Both the position numbers and the translations under genes were made by a program. The notes beneath the pieces were generated by a model. It was given only the letters and a program-made list of their open reading frames with translations, was not told where the DNA came from and searched no databases. A stretch of DNA of 64,000 nt from Allomuricauda sp. (GTDB lineage: Bacteria > Bacteroidota > Bacteroidia > Flavobacteriales > Flavobacteriaceae): contig CP051244.1 of NCBI GenBank assembly GCA_017795045.1, forward strand, positions 538,584 through 602,583, in the 5' to 3' direction. This document shows, one piece after another, positions 24,754-34,344 of this stretch (position 1 is the first letter of the stretch; each line of letters starts with the position of its first letter).

Positions 24754-25284
24754 TTACGAATCCAAGTACAATTCCACGAGACCTTCCGGTGTTCTCACAT
24801 GGATTTCCCTCTTCTCCCGATCTACTTTCTTTATGATGTCATCGGTGATGGGAATCAAGAGTTCCTTCCCATCCTTTTCAGCTTCAAACAGTTCCTGCGA
24901 AGCACTATCATTTATGGAGACTATGGTTCCGATGTTTCCATGGACCTCATCCATCAATGAAAACCCAATGACTTCATGGAAATAAAACTTATTTCCGGTA
25001 AGGGGCGGGAGCATTTCCAAGGGGAGATACAATTCCGAACCTATGATCTTATCCGCGGTGGCCTCATCCTTGACCTCTTCAAAATCGATGCGGAGCAGGT
25101 TGGATTTGTGCAATCGGCAACGGTCAATAAAAAATGGAATCAGATTGTTTCCCAATGAAACAAAAACTGATTCCATGTTTTCGTAGATTTCAGGTTCATC
25201 GGTGTCCAATTTGACCAACACCTCACCTTTAAAACTATATTTTGAAACGACTTTGCCCAGGTAGAAGCAATCTTCCTTGCGCAT
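24754..25284 (-). CDS. rimM: Ribosome maturation factor RimM
   Basis: 176 aa. N-terminal beta-barrel 'YLGKVVSKYSFKGEVLVKLDTD' and C-terminal PRC barrel ending 'LLIPITDDIIKKVDREKREIHVRTPEGLVELYLDS', both diagnostic. RimM binds S19 and helps the 30S head mature. It is 11 bp downstream of rpsP, the conserved rpsP-rimM order; trmD is not next, as is common in Bacteroidota. Confidence 0.95.
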   Translation of the reverse strand: MRKEDCFYLGKVVSKYSFKGEVLVKLDTDEPEIYENMESVFVSLGNNLIPFFIDRCRLHKSNLLRIDFEEVKDEATADKIIGSELYLPLEMLPPLTGNKFYFHEVIGFSLMDEVHGNIGTIVSINDSASQELFEAEKDGKELLIPITDDIIKKVDREKREIHVRTPEGLVELYLDS

Positions 25285-25295
25285 CGCCTTCTCTT

Positions 25296-25865
25296 CTATT
25301 CTTCTTCTTTGGCAGCTTCCTCAGCGGCAGGAGCCTCCTCAGCAGGAGCTTCAGCGGCAACTTCTTCTGTAGCGGCCTCAGCAGTTTCCTCGGTAGCTTC
25401 CTCAACTACTTCCTCTTCTGGCAAAGCGGCAGCGGCTCTTTTCTCGTTGACTTCCTTCTCAGCTTCCAAAGCTTTTGCCCTTGCTTCAGCCTCAGCCTTG
25501 CTCAATCCATCTTTTTTGGCTTGGATAGCACCTTCTTTTTCTTCCAACCAAGCTTTGAATTTCTCCTCAACTTGCTCTTCGGTCAAAGCGCCTTTGCGAA
25601 CACCGCCCAAGAGGTGGTGCTTCAACAAAACTCCTTTGTAAGAAAGAATGGCTCTGGCAGTATCGGTAGGCTGTGCACCATTTTGCAACCATTTTACAGA
25701 TCCGTCAATATCCAAATCGATGCTGGCAGGATTGGTATTAGGGTTGTAGGTACCCAATTTTTCCAAAAATTTACCGTCTCTTTTTGCTCTGGAATCTGCG
25801 GCAACCACCCAATAAAATGGTTTACCTTTTTTACCGTGTCTCTGAAGTCTAATTTTAACTGGCAT
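25296..25865 (-). CDS. rpsP: 30S ribosomal protein S16 with Ala/Glu-rich tail
   Basis: 189 aa, about twice the ~80 aa of E. coli S16. Residues 1-80 are the conserved domain ('[25 protein letters not shown]' in two parts). Residues ~80-130 are helical, and ~130-189 are a low-complexity acidic tail made of A, E, V and T, ending EEAAKEEE. Long tails on S16 are known in Bacteroidota; their role is not established. First gene of rpsP-rimM, with a good promoter at 25937-25966. Confidence 0.96.
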   Translation of the reverse strand: MPVKIRLQRHGKKGKPFYWVVAADSRAKRDGKFLEKLGTYNPNTNPASIDLDIDGSVKWLQNGAQPTDTARAILSYKGVLLKHHLLGGVRKGALTEEQVEEKFKAWLEEKEGAIQAKKDGLSKAEAEARAKALEAEKEVNEKRAAAALPEEEVVEEATEETAEAATEEVAAEAPAEEAPAAEEAAKEEE

Positions 25866-25936
25866 ATCACATTAATTTGTAGGGTGCCCGACCCTTGTTA
25901 TTAATTCTTTTTAATCGCTTGTCTCTTAAGCGGGTG

Positions 25937-25966
25937 CAAATATACTTGATTTCTTTTAATGCACAA
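25937..25966 (-). promoter_or_regulatory. rpsP promoter
   Basis: Minus-strand -33 TTG (25966-25964), 19-bp spacer, and perfect -7 TATATTTG (25944-25937), about 70 bp upstream of the rpsP start. This matches the Bacteroidota housekeeping sigma consensus (TTG / TAnnTTTG). Confidence 0.8.
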
Positions 25967-25982
25967 TGTTTGCATGAACTTT

Positions 25983-27407
25983 CTACTCCCTTTCAGCCAA
26001 TTGATCCTCGCCCCTTACCAATTTTGTTTGATGCTCTCGGACCACAGTATTGATTTGTTGGATGATGGAGTCATTTCCTTCAGCAATATTGAATTGTTCA
26101 GCCGCATCATGATTCAGATTAAAGAGCAAGGGTATTGCATGTTCTGTTCGCTCTCCAAATTGCCCATAGGCACCCTGGGTAATAAAATGCGCTTTGTAAT
26201 CTCCTAATCGGGCCGCGTACAGATCAGTACCCCGATAGTATAAAACACTTTTTCTAGGGCTTGGATTTTTATTTAACAAGGTTCCACTCAAATCTACGCC
26301 ATCCATGATGCGGTCTTTTGGAATATCCACCCCGGCCATCTTGCTAAACGTGGTAAAGAGGTCCATGGTCGACCCCAAATCCGTGACCAATCCCGGCTTG
26401 ATGTACCCTGGTCCCCAAAAAATGGTGGGTTCCCGCATTCCACCTTCCCATGTGGTACCTTTACCCGCTTTCAACAACCCGGCACTACCCCCATTGGTTT
26501 TAAAAGGTAGCCAAGGACCGTTATCAGAGGTGAAGACCACGATGGTATTTTCAGCCAACCCTTCCGATTCAAGGGCCTTCAAAATTTTCCCGACACCATC
26601 ATCAATCTCTTCGACCACATCGCCATACAATCCACGCTTGCTCTTGCCCATGGCTTCTTTGGAAGCGAACAAGGGGATATGCGGTAAATTATGTGCTAAA
26701 TACACAAAAAATGGCTTGTCTTTATTCTCTTTGATATATGAAATGGTCTCTTCCGCGTATCGTTTGGTAATGGTATTCTGATTGGCAGGCCTTTCTATGA
26801 TTTCTGTCCCGCGCAGCAAAGGCACGTTAAAGTGTTCGGTTTTGATGTCCTCATTCTTCTGATTCCAATAACCTCCTTTCGGATAGTCCACTACCCGGTC
26901 CATATCATTGGAATAGGGAATCCCAAAATAATAATCAAACCCATTGTTGGTGGGCAGGTATTGTTCTTTATGCCCAAGATGCCATTTCCCGATACATGCA
27001 GTGGCATACCCAGCCTTCTTTAGTTGCTCGGCCAAAGTGATCTCGCTACTGGGCAACCCATTTTTTGAATCCGGGAAGAGCACACGATGTTTGTTACTGG
27101 CCATCCCGCTTCTAACAGGAAGCCTCCCCGTAAGCAAAGCTGCCCTACTCGGGGTACATACGCTGGCCCCCACATAAAAATTGGTCCATTTTTGTCCCTC
27201 AAAGGCCATTTGGTCCAAATGGGGCGTATGGATGGTTGGGTTTCCATATACGCTTAAATCCCCATACCCTAGATCATCAGCAAAAATAATGATGAAATTT
27301 GGAGGACGTTCTGGGCTTTCTTGGGCATTCCCACTAAAAAAGCTTCCCAAAAAGATACAGTAAAAAACAAAGAGTATTGGCTGCGATAACTTAGTGCATG
27401 TTTTCAT
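25983..27407 (-). CDS. Sulfatase (S1 family), secreted
   Basis: 474 aa. Signal peptide (about 1-29, ending GNAQ). Signature C84-T-P-S-R in GASVCTPSRAALLTG; the Cys becomes formylglycine. Metal-site segments 'FADDLGYGD' and 'FTSDNGPWLPF'. Close overall to the sulfatase at 23276-24706 and probably an older duplicate. Substrate unknown; arylsulfatase A-like. It ends 118 bp before rpsP, which has its own promoter, so it is likely a separate unit. Confidence 0.88.
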   Translation of the reverse strand: MKTCTKLSQPILFVFYCIFLGSFFSGNAQESPERPPNFIIIFADDLGYGDLSVYGNPTIHTPHLDQMAFEGQKWTNFYVGASVCTPSRAALLTGRLPVRSGMASNKHRVLFPDSKNGLPSSEITLAEQLKKAGYATACIGKWHLGHKEQYLPTNNGFDYYFGIPYSNDMDRVVDYPKGGYWNQKNEDIKTEHFNVPLLRGTEIIERPANQNTITKRYAEETISYIKENKDKPFFVYLAHNLPHIPLFASKEAMGKSKRGLYGDVVEEIDDGVGKILKALESEGLAENTIVVFTSDNGPWLPFKTNGGSAGLLKAGKGTTWEGGMREPTIFWGPGYIKPGLVTDLGSTMDLFTTFSKMAGVDIPKDRIMDGVDLSGTLLNKNPSPRKSVLYYRGTDLYAARLGDYKAHFITQGAYGQFGERTEHAIPLLFNLNHDAAEQFNIAEGNDSIIQQINTVVREHQTKLVRGEDQLAERE

Positions 27408-27561
27408 TCAAACGGACTTTATTCCTTAAATATAGGGAATGCCCAGTATAAAACGTGAGACCCAAAGATCAGTTGATAAATCCTAAAAACTACATTTTAT
27501 AAAACCTCCATGTTTGTATATTTTTAGACATTGATTTTTCCACTCCGAAAACGGCGAGCAC

Positions 27562-30500
27562 ATGTACCTAATATTTGATACCGAAACCACAGGATTACCC
27601 AAGCGCTGGGACGCCCCCATAACCGATACGGACAATTGGCCAAGGTGTGTACAGATTGCGTGGCAGCTGCACGATGAAATGGGCAATGTGGTGGAGCATC
27701 AAGATTTTTTGGTGCAACCCGACGGGTTCAACATCCCCTATGAATCTGAGCAAATCCATGGCATCTCCACGGCTTTGGCGGAGCAAGAAGGAGAATCATT
27801 GGACCATGTGTTGGATGCTTTCAAAAAAGCTTTGGAACGCACCAAGTTTGTTGTGGGGCAAAACGTAGGTTTCGATGTCAATATCATGGGGTGTGAATTC
27901 CATCGAAAAGGGATGGACAGCCTCTTGACCGAACTACCCGTTCTGGACACTTGTACGGAGCATACCGCAGAACTCTGTAAAATTCCTGGGGGCCGCGGGG
28001 GTAAATTCAAGCTGCCCACCCTCACCGAGCTTCACGAATTTCTTTTTGGGGAACCTTTTGCCGAGGCCCACAATGCCACCGCCGACGTTGAAGCCACTAC
28101 GCGATGCTTCTTGGAGCTGGTTCGAAAAAAACAGTTCACTGCCCAGGAACTGGATGTTCAACCCGACTATTTTGAACGTTTTTCCGAGGCCAATCCACAG
28201 GAAATCCAACTGATTGGATTAAAGCACATCAACCTAAAGGCAGCATCCAAAAAGATTGCAGATGCCCTTTGGGCACAAGATACTGGGGACATTTCCGAAG
28301 CGGAAATCCAAGAGAACATAGAAACCTTGGAAGATGCCCCTTTTGTGCATCTTCACAACCACTCCCAATTTTCGGTCCTCCAATCCACCATCAACATAAA
28401 AGATTTGGTAAAGGCCACTTCCAACAATGGTATGCCGGCCGTTGCCTTGACGGACCATGCCAATATGATGGGCGCCTTTCACTTTGTGAAAGAAATCATG
28501 GCCCACAATAAAGGCGTCAAGGAACGAAATGCCGAACTGGAGGAAAAAGGAGAGCCTGTCACCGAAAAGGAAATCACTCCGATTGTGGGATGCGAATTTT
28601 ACGTTTGTGAAGACCACACCAATAAAAATGTAAAGGACTACGGCTATCAAATTGTGCTATTGGCCAAAAACAAGGCAGGTTACCAAAATCTGGCCAAAAT
28701 GTCCTCCATTGCCTACACCAATGGGTTTTATTATGTACCCCGTATCGACAAAAAGGTTGTTGAACAGTACAAAGAAAATGTCATTGCCCTCACCGGAAAC
28801 CTTTATGGTGAGGTGCCCAACAAAATATTGAACGTTGGTGAGAAGCAAGCCGAAGAAGCCCTGTTGTGGTGGAAGGAACAGTTTGGCGATGACCTCTACA
28901 TAGAAATGATGCGCCATGGACAGGAAGATGAAGACCGGGTGAACCAGGTCTTGGTGCAGATGGCGAAAGACCATGATGTAAAGCTGGTGGCCACCAACAA
29001 TACCTATTATTGTGATAAAAAAGATGCCGAAGCACACGATATCCTCCTCTGCGTAAAGGATGGGGAAAAACAGGCCACACCCATAGGACGAGGTCGGGGG
29101 TACCGTTACGGATTGCCCAATCAAGAATACTACTTCAAGTCTTCCGATGAGATGAAGGAGCTCTTCAAGGATATTCCTGAAGCCATCCTCAACATCAAGG
29201 AAATCGTGGACAAAATAACCCCATATGACCTGGCGAGTGACATCCTTCTCCCCAAGTTTGAGATTCCAGAGGAATTCAAGGTCGAGGAAGATGAGGCAGA
29301 TGGTGGAAAACGGGGCGAGAATGCCTATTTAAGGCATATCACCTATGAAGGGGCCAAAAAACGATATGGGGAAATCACCCCTGAAATCTCGGAACGTATC
29401 GATTTTGAGTTGGCCACCATAGAAAATTCAGGATATCCGGGGTATTTTCTTATCGTGGAAGACTTTATCCGCGAAGCTCGGAACATGGGGGTTTCCGTTG
29501 GACCGGGAAGGGGTTCGGCAGCAGGCTCGGTTGTGGCCTACTGCTTGACCATCACCAACATTGACCCCATCAAGTACGACCTGCTTTTTGAGCGTTTCTT
29601 GAATCCGGACAGGGTATCCATGCCCGATATTGATATTGATTTTGATGATGAGGGCCGCGGAAGAGTTATGGATTATGTGATCAACAAATATGGCTCCAAT
29701 CAGGTAGCACAGATCATTACCTATGGCACCATGGCGGCCAAATCCTCTATCAGGGATACGGCAAGGGTCTTGGATTTACCTCTAAATGATGCCGACCGCA
29801 TTGCCAAGCTTATCCCCAATATGTCCAAATTGGGCAAAATATTTGGGGTTGAAGAAGCCGATTTACGCAAAAAGTTCCGATCCGATGAACTGGAAAAGGT
29901 CCATGAATTATTGAACATCTCCGAAGGGGATGATTTGGAAGGCCAGACCGTAAATATGGCCCGGGTTCTGGAGGGGTCTTTACGAAATACTGGAATCCAT
30001 GCCTGTGGGGTCATCATTACCCCAGACGACATTACCAACTTTGTTCCCGTATCCGTCGCTAAAGATTCCGATCTGTACGTCACCCAATTTGACAACTCCG
30101 TGGTGGAAAGTGCCGGACTCCTAAAGATGGACTTCTTGGGATTGAAGACACTGACACTCATCAAGGATACGGTGAAAATCGTTAAGGCACGGACCGGAGT
30201 GGAATTGATTCCCGATGATTTTCCACTGGACGACGAAAAGACCTATGAACTTTTCCAACGCGGGGATACGGTAGGGATATTCCAATACGAATCACCCGGG
30301 ATGCAAAAACACATGAAAAACCTGAAACCTACGGTTTTTGATGACCTTATCGCCATGAATGCCCTGTATCGTCCGGGGCCCATGGAATATATCCCCAGCT
30401 TTATTGCCCGTAAGCACGGTGACGAGGAAATCACCTATGACCTTCCCGAAATGGAGGAGTACCTACAGGAAACCTACGGTATCACCGTGTATCAAGAGCA

Positions 30501-31947
30501 GGTGATGTTGCTTTCCCAAAAGCTGGCCGGTTTCTCCAAAGGTGACGCAGATGTGCTGCGTAAAGCAATGGGAAAAAAGATTTTCGCCCTGCTACAAAAA
30601 TTGAAACCCCAATTCTTGGACGGTGGTGAGAAAAATGGACACCCCCGCGATATTCTGGAAAAAATCTGGAAGGATTGGGAAGCATTTGCCTCCTACGCGT
30701 TCAACAAAAGTCACTCCACCTGCTACGCCTATATTGCCTATCAAACTGCCTATCTAAAGGCCCACTACCCTGCCGAATACATGGCCGCTGTACTGTCCAA
30801 CAACATGAACGACATTAAGCAGGTGACCTTCTTTATGGAGGAATGTAAGCGCATGGGCTTGGAGGTTCTGGGGCCGGATGTCAACGAATCCTATTACAAG
30901 TTTGCCGTGAACAAGGACAATGCCGTGCGTTTTGGCATGGGAGCCATTAAAGGTGTGGGACGTTCCGCAGTGGAAACCATTGTGGAACAAAGAAAAGAAG
31001 GTGGCTCCTATAAATCCGTATTTGATTTGGCCAAGCGGGTCGATTTAAGGGCCGCCAATAAAAAAGCTTTTGAAAATCTGGCCTTGGCCGGTGGGTTTGA
31101 TTCATTCGGGGATACCCACCGAGCACAATATTTCCATCATGAAGGGGACGAGGTCACCTTTTTGGAAAAAGCCGTCAAGTATGGGGCAAAATTCCAAGAA
31201 AATGAAAATTCTTCCCAAGTAAGTCTTTTTGGGGATGCCAGTGAGGTGCAGATTCCCGAACCCGTGGTACCGCCTTGCGAGGATTGGGGCACCATGGAAA
31301 AACTGCGTAGGGAAAAAGAAGTGGTGGGCATCTACATTTCTGGTCATCCTTTGGATGATTTTAAAAAGGAGATCACGGCTTTTTGCAATAGCAGCGTATC
31401 CGCATTTACCAGCTTGGAGGACTATGTAAATCGAGAACTCTCGGTCGCAGGAGTCATTACGGACGTGCAGCACCGCGTATCCAAGAACGGAAAGGGATGG
31501 GGTCTTTTTACCCTTGAGGACTACACCGATTCCCATGAATTTCGGATTTTTGGGGAAGAGTACCTCAAATTCCGCCATTTCTTAATGATCAACTCCTTTG
31601 TCTATATCAAAGCGTTTGTCCGTGAAGGATGGGTAAACCGGGAAACAGGCAAAAAAGGGGATCCCCGTTTGCAGTTCAATGATTTTAAACAATTGCAGGA
31701 TGTCATGGATGCCTATGCCAGAAAACTTACCATAAAATTGGATATAGCCCGTTTGCAGGAAAACAGGATTCAGACCCTGAAAGACACTCTTCGTTCCCAC
31801 CAGGGCGACCATCCCCTGAATTTTGTGGTCTATGAGATGCAGGATGAGATAAAGCTGAACCTATCCAGCAGAAAACAAAAGGTAAAGATCAACAGTGAAC
31901 TTTTGGCCGCGTTGGAAGAAAATGACATCCATTACAAGTTAAATTAG
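27562..31947 (+). CDS. dnaE: DNA polymerase III alpha subunit with N-terminal 3'-5' exonuclease
   Basis: 1461 aa, about 300 aa longer than E. coli DnaE. Residues 1-190 are a DEDDh exonuclease: 'IFDTETTGLP' (Exo I), 'GQNVGFDVNIM' (Exo II), 'HNATADVEAT' (Exo III, H-x4-D). The PHP domain starts near residue 255 ('FVHLHNHSQFSVLQ'). Palm catalytic Asp residues are in PDIDIDFDDEGR (about 693-704), followed by 'YQEQVMLLSQKLAGFSKGDADVLRKAMGKK', the beta-binding region and a C-terminal OB fold. Replicative polymerase with fused proofreading activity, a Bacteroidota arrangement that replaces a separate DnaQ subunit. Confidence 0.95.
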   Translation: MYLIFDTETTGLPKRWDAPITDTDNWPRCVQIAWQLHDEMGNVVEHQDFLVQPDGFNIPYESEQIHGISTALAEQEGESLDHVLDAFKKALERTKFVVGQNVGFDVNIMGCEFHRKGMDSLLTELPVLDTCTEHTAELCKIPGGRGGKFKLPTLTELHEFLFGEPFAEAHNATADVEATTRCFLELVRKKQFTAQELDVQPDYFERFSEANPQEIQLIGLKHINLKAASKKIADALWAQDTGDISEAEIQENIETLEDAPFVHLHNHSQFSVLQSTINIKDLVKATSNNGMPAVALTDHANMMGAFHFVKEIMAHNKGVKERNAELEEKGEPVTEKEITPIVGCEFYVCEDHTNKNVKDYGYQIVLLAKNKAGYQNLAKMSSIAYTNGFYYVPRIDKKVVEQYKENVIALTGNLYGEVPNKILNVGEKQAEEALLWWKEQFGDDLYIEMMRHGQEDEDRVNQVLVQMAKDHDVKLVATNNTYYCDKKDAEAHDILLCVKDGEKQATPIGRGRGYRYGLPNQEYYFKSSDEMKELFKDIPEAILNIKEIVDKITPYDLASDILLPKFEIPEEFKVEEDEADGGKRGENAYLRHITYEGAKKRYGEITPEISERIDFELATIENSGYPGYFLIVEDFIREARNMGVSVGPGRGSAAGSVVAYCLTITNIDPIKYDLLFERFLNPDRVSMPDIDIDFDDEGRGRVMDYVINKYGSNQVAQIITYGTMAAKSSIRDTARVLDLPLNDADRIAKLIPNMSKLGKIFGVEEADLRKKFRSDELEKVHELLNISEGDDLEGQTVNMARVLEGSLRNTGIHACGVIITPDDITNFVPVSVAKDSDLYVTQFDNSVVESAGLLKMDFLGLKTLTLIKDTVKIVKARTGVELIPDDFPLDDEKTYELFQRGDTVGIFQYESPGMQKHMKNLKPTVFDDLIAMNALYRPGPMEYIPSFIARKHGDEEITYDLPEMEEYLQETYGITVYQEQVMLLSQKLAGFSKGDADVLRKAMGKKIFALLQKLKPQFLDGGEKNGHPRDILEKIWKDWEAFASYAFNKSHSTCYAYIAYQTAYLKAHYPAEYMAAVLSNNMNDIKQVTFFMEECKRMGLEVLGPDVNESYYKFAVNKDNAVRFGMGAIKGVGRSAVETIVEQRKEGGSYKSVFDLAKRVDLRAANKKAFENLALAGGFDSFGDTHRAQYFHHEGDEVTFLEKAVKYGAKFQENENSSQVSLFGDASEVQIPEPVVPPCEDWGTMEKLRREKEVVGIYISGHPLDDFKKEITAFCNSSVSAFTSLEDYVNRELSVAGVITDVQHRVSKNGKGWGLFTLEDYTDSHEFRIFGEEYLKFRHFLMINSFVYIKAFVREGWVNRETGKKGDPRLQFNDFKQLQDVMDAYARKLTIKLDIARLQENRIQTLKDTLRSHQGDHPLNFVVYEMQDEIKLNLSSRKQKVKINSELLAALEENDIHYKLN

Positions 31948-32021
31948 CGCCATAGCTTAAGCTGATGGCACAATAATTAAAACGAATACTTTGACGGTAA
32001 GGATGATGCGCAATATTTGAC

Positions 32022-32029
32022 TAACTTTG
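32022..32029 (+). promoter_or_regulatory. -7 promoter element of trxA
   Basis: TAACTTTG, exact TAnnTTTG match, 22 bp before the trxA ATG. No clear -33 TTG at the usual distance. Confidence 0.45.
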
Positions 32030-32050
32030 CGAAACAATAAAACAAATGAG

Positions 32051-32368
32051 ATGGCACTAGAAATAACAGATGCAACTTTTGACGAAGTAGTTTTGAAAAG
32101 CGACAAACCTGTCGTAGTGGATTTTTGGGCAGCTTGGTGCGGCCCTTGTAGAATGGTCGGACCGATCATCGAGGAGGTAAGCCAAGAATATGAAGGAAAG
32201 GCTGTGGTAGGAAAGGTTGACGTTGATGCCAACCAACAATATGCTGCCAAATACGGCGTACGTAACATTCCTACCGTTTTGGTTTTTAAAGATGGTGAAA
32301 TCGTGAACCGTCAGGTAGGTGTATCCCCCAAGAAAGTATATACAGATGCTATTGATGCGGCACTGTAA
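32051..32368 (+). CDS. trxA: Thioredoxin
   Basis: 105 aa from ATG 32051 (MALEITDATF); the frame extends 8 codons further upstream but those lie over the promoter. Active site W29-C30-G-P-C33 and cis-Pro segment 'NIPTVLVFKDGE' are canonical. Cytoplasmic dithiol reductant. Followed by a terminator at 32394-32424. Confidence 0.96.
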   Translation: MALEITDATFDEVVLKSDKPVVVDFWAAWCGPCRMVGPIIEEVSQEYEGKAVVGKVDVDANQQYAAKYGVRNIPTVLVFKDGEIVNRQVGVSPKKVYTDAIDAAL

Positions 32369-32393
32369 AACAATATTCCTATTTGGATTTTAG

Positions 32394-32424
32394 AAAAGGT
32401 TTGGCAAATGCCAAGCCTTTTTTG
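32394..32424 (+). terminator. Rho-independent terminator after trxA
   Basis: AAAAGGTTTGGC-AAAT-GCCAAGCCTTTTTT: a 12-bp stem with one G-U pair running into six Ts, 26 bp after the trxA stop codon. Confidence 0.85.
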
Positions 32425-32450
32425 TTTTATATTGAGACCAGAATCTGTTT

Positions 32451-33380
32451 ATGGACATCCGATCAGAACTTCATAAGGCCCCTCTTTTTAAAAACCTTGA
32501 ACTTTTGGCCAATCAAATTGTTGAGGGTTTTATCAGTGGCATTCACAAAAGTCCTTTCCATGGGTTTTCCGCTGAATTTGCCGAGCACAAAATCTACAAC
32601 CCCGGAGAGAGCACCAAACATTTGGACTGGAAGCTTTTTGCCAGAACAGACCGCCTCTACACCAAGCGATATGAGGATGAGACCAATCTCCGATGCCATA
32701 TGATCTTGGACAATTCGGCTTCCATGTACTACCCAGAGGTGAAAAATCCATCCATTGGCAACCTCAACAAAATAGGTTTTGGGGTTCTATCCATAGCCGC
32801 TTTGATGCAAATCTTAAAAAAACAGCGTGATGCCGTGGGGTTGAGTATCTACTCGGATGCCTACAATTTTTATGCGAACGAGAAAAGCAGCGAACGCCAT
32901 TTTCAGATGCTGTACTCCAAATTGAACGAGGTATACGCCAATAAGGAGGAATCCCAGATGACCAAGACCTATACCTTTCTACATCAAATTGCCGAAAAAA
33001 TGCACCGTCGCAGTCTTATTTTTCTGTTTTCGGATATGTTCCAGACCGAGACCGAGGAAGAGAAACTGTTTGAAGCGCTCCGTCATTTAAAATACAACAA
33101 ACACGCCGTGGTCCTGTTCCACCTTTTGGACCATGAGCATGAAATGGACTTTAATTTTGAGAACACCCCCAAACGTTTTGTGGATGTGGAAACCGGAGTC
33201 CATATAGACCTCTATGCGGAGAACATCAAAAAAAGCTATGCCCAAGAAGTAGAAAGTTACACAAATGCCCTACGGTTGAAGTGTGCCCAATACAAGATAA
33301 AATATGTGGGCGTGGATGTCCGTTCCAATTTCTCTCAGGTGCTGAACACCTTCATGGTGGAACGACAAAAATTTGTTTAG
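32451..33380 (+). CDS. DUF58 domain-containing protein
   Basis: 309 aa. The DUF58/vWA-like core shows 'GESTKHLDWKLFARTDRLYTKRYEDETNL' and 'ILDNSASMYYP' (a degenerate MIDAS, D-x-S-x-S) near residue 85, then 'IFLFSDMFQTETEEE'. No signal peptide or membrane helix. Such proteins usually accompany MoxR ATPases; no moxR gene is next to it here. Function unknown. Confidence 0.85.
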   Translation: MDIRSELHKAPLFKNLELLANQIVEGFISGIHKSPFHGFSAEFAEHKIYNPGESTKHLDWKLFARTDRLYTKRYEDETNLRCHMILDNSASMYYPEVKNPSIGNLNKIGFGVLSIAALMQILKKQRDAVGLSIYSDAYNFYANEKSSERHFQMLYSKLNEVYANKEESQMTKTYTFLHQIAEKMHRRSLIFLFSDMFQTETEEEKLFEALRHLKYNKHAVVLFHLLDHEHEMDFNFENTPKRFVDVETGVHIDLYAENIKKSYAQEVESYTNALRLKCAQYKIKYVGVDVRSNFSQVLNTFMVERQKFV

Positions 33381-33400
33381 TCATTATTTTTAAAAAATGT

Positions 33401-33432
33401 TTTGTTGAATACGAAATGAGAATGTATATTTG
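33401..33432 (+). promoter_or_regulatory. tRNA-Asp promoter
   Basis: -33 TTTG (33401-33404), 20-bp spacer, perfect -7 TATATTTG (33425-33432). The transcript would begin about 70 nt before the mature tRNA and includes a small hairpin, TCCCGC-TGTT-GCGGGA (33469-33484). Confidence 0.75.
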
Positions 33433-33505
33433 CACTCGCTTTAAAAAAGCAAATGAACAAGATTTGAATCCCGCTGTTGCGGGAGTCTAACAAGATAAAA
33501 TCATT

Positions 33506-33579
33506 GGTCTGGTAGTTCAGTTGGTTAGAATACCTGCCTGTCACGCAGGGGGTCGCGGGTTCGAGTCCCGTCCAGACCG
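33506..33579 (+). tRNA. tRNA-Asp (GTC)
   Basis: 74-nt cloverleaf. Acceptor stem GGTCTGG (33506-33512) pairs with CCAGACC (33572-33578), discriminator G33579. D-loop AGTTCAGTTGGTTAGAAT, anticodon stem/loop CCTGC-CTGTCAC-GCAGG with anticodon GTC at 33540-33542, T-loop GGGTTCGAGTCCC. CCA is not encoded. No repeated 3' end or integrase gene is nearby. Confidence 0.97.
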
Positions 33580-33583
33580 CAAA

Positions 33584-33609
33584 AAGCTCCGATTTCTCGG
33601 GGCTTTTTT
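33584..33609 (+). terminator. Terminator after tRNA-Asp
   Basis: AAGCTCCGA-TTTC-TCGGGGCTT stem (one G-U pair) followed by TTTT, 4 nt after the tRNA. Confidence 0.8.
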
Positions 33610-33685
33610 GGTTTTTAATATCCTGTGTGTTCCACTTTTCCTATTTCTGGAAGAAAACAGTACCTTGATTCCTTATTCAACCCAA

Positions 33686-34309
33686 ATGGAGAATAATCCA
33701 ATAGAAACGTATAGGGAATTTATCACAGGGGTGTTCAATCGATACAGCCCGATCAGTGATGCATCCATTTCCTTGTTGATCTCCATAGGTAAAATCCAAT
33801 ATTTGGACAAAGGCTCCACACTACTTTCCATTGGGGAAACGTCAAGACATATCCATATGCTGCAGCAAGGAGCCATTGTTTCCTATTATTTGAGCAAAGA
33901 GGGTGATATGTACCACAAGAATATTTTTCTGGAAGGCAACATTGTCGGCTCCATGGTTTCAGCCTTAAAGAATGAACCTTCCCACTTTGCGCTTGAGGTT
34001 GTTGAAAAAGCAATCCTCGTTAGTTTTGATTACAGAAAATATAGGGAACTGATCGACACCCAACCGGACCTCAAGAATTTTTACATTTCCTACCTTGAAA
34101 AGAATTGGGTCATTGATAAGGAAAAAAGAGAAGTCGAAATTGTATTGAAGGAGGCCAAGGAACGTTATCTTGATTTCATCACCCTTCATCCCAATATAGA
34201 AGATCGGATTCCGCTACAATTTATTGCCTCCCATTTAGGCATTACCCCTACCCAATTGAGCCGTATTCGAAAAAAAATCAAAGAAAAAAGCTCCAATCAA
34301 CATATGTAA
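33686..34309 (+). CDS. Crp/Fnr family transcriptional regulator
   Basis: About 207 aa from ATG 33686 (MENNPIETYREF). The open frame reaches back into the tRNA, which cannot be coding. N-terminal cyclic-nucleotide-binding-like beta-roll ('YLDKGSTLLSIGETSRHIHMLQQGAIVSYY') and C-terminal helix-turn-helix 'LQFIASHLGITPTQLSRIRKKI'. No Cys cluster for Fe-S sensing. First of a four-gene run with a small DMT transporter, an acetyltransferase and a nitroreductase. Confidence 0.88.
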   Translation: MENNPIETYREFITGVFNRYSPISDASISLLISIGKIQYLDKGSTLLSIGETSRHIHMLQQGAIVSYYLSKEGDMYHKNIFLEGNIVGSMVSALKNEPSHFALEVVEKAILVSFDYRKYRELIDTQPDLKNFYISYLEKNWVIDKEKREVEIVLKEAKERYLDFITLHPNIEDRIPLQFIASHLGITPTQLSRIRKKIKEKSSNQHM

Positions 34310-34344
34310 AGACAAAAGTCCATTGCCTTACGGACCTTTGTCCC

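Noticed and set aside
25242..25904. 220-codon frame antisense to rpsP rich in Phe/Ser/Leu
   Set aside because: It is the reverse of the Ala/Glu-rich S16 tail (GAA/GCA codons read as TTC/TGC) and has no independent support.
33521..33685. Upstream extension of the Crp/Fnr gene into the tRNA-Asp gene
   Set aside because: The region is tRNA and terminator; the conserved regulator begins at the ATG at 33686.
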